Of a stretch of DNA of 15,765 nt, positions 15,705 to 15,765 are shown in pieces. This stretch comes from an uncultured PS1 clade bacterium (GTDB taxonomy: Bacteria; Pseudomonadota; Gammaproteobacteria; PS1; Pseudothioglobaceae): NCBI GenBank assembly GCA_937950605.1, contig CALFDA010000054.1, forward strand, positions 1-15,765. The letters run 5' to 3'. Position 1 is the stretch's first letter. Each line of letters starts with the position of its first letter. The notes under the pieces are model-generated. The model did not search any database, was not told the origin of the DNA, and saw only the letters and a program-made list of their open reading frames with translations. A program made the position numbers and the translations under genes.

Positions 15705-15765
15705 AAAATTTAACATTATTAAACTTTTTGTAATATTTTTTTAATAATTTGTGATATTTTTATTA

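Noticed and set aside
1..15765. CRISPR array, tRNA, rRNA, insertion sequence, prophage or attachment sites
   Set aside because: No regularly spaced direct repeats, tRNA-like cloverleaf, transposase or terminal inverted repeats were seen on either strand.

Overview
This AT-rich window carries ordinary gammaproteobacterial housekeeping genes, all resembling their Escherichia coli counterparts in length and motif layout. Base composition, gene content (dapF, apaH, fabF, trmJ/suhB, cobO, galE, metH) and protein flavour suggest a small-genome marine gammaproteobacterium, perhaps of the SUP05/Thioglobaceae sulfur-oxidiser and symbiont type. That placement is an inference from recall and was not computed.

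Layout. Positions 1-2572 (minus) hold most of bamA, the outer-membrane protein assembly barrel, cut by the left window edge. A DUF971 gene lies just upstream on the same strand, and dapF diverges from it. Positions 3941-4188 hold a small, apparently frameshifted secreted-protein relic, followed by AT-rich spacer. Next come apaH (minus), a small membrane-anchored protein with an Asp/Asn-rich tail (plus, 5531-5839) with a clear terminator further downstream, fabF (minus), trmJ (minus) and, diverging from trmJ, suhB (plus). Positions 9515-10685 form a two-gene unit: a six-helix membrane protein with a single cysteine, then cobO/btuR. galE and the very long metH, both on minus, complete the window.

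How the genes work together. The membrane protein, CobO and MetH suggest a vitamin B12 thread: possible cobalamin uptake, adenosylation to adenosylcobalamin, and a methylcobalamin-using enzyme. No cobalamin riboswitch is visible upstream of any of them. The remaining genes serve separate core tasks: lysine and peptidoglycan precursor (dapF), Ap4A removal (apaH), fatty acid elongation (fabF), tRNA modification (trmJ), rRNA transcription support (suhB), sugar nucleotides (galE) and outer-membrane biogenesis (bamA).

The most unusual feature is in bamA. The five-POTRA periplasmic part has normal length, but the barrel carries an insertion of roughly 230 residues or more at a position matching an extracellular loop. 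The insertion is bracketed by two cysteines and built from about 13 degenerate Gly-x-Tyr-x-hydrophobic repeats. It would display a large acidic, tyrosine-rich domain on the cell surface of an essential protein.
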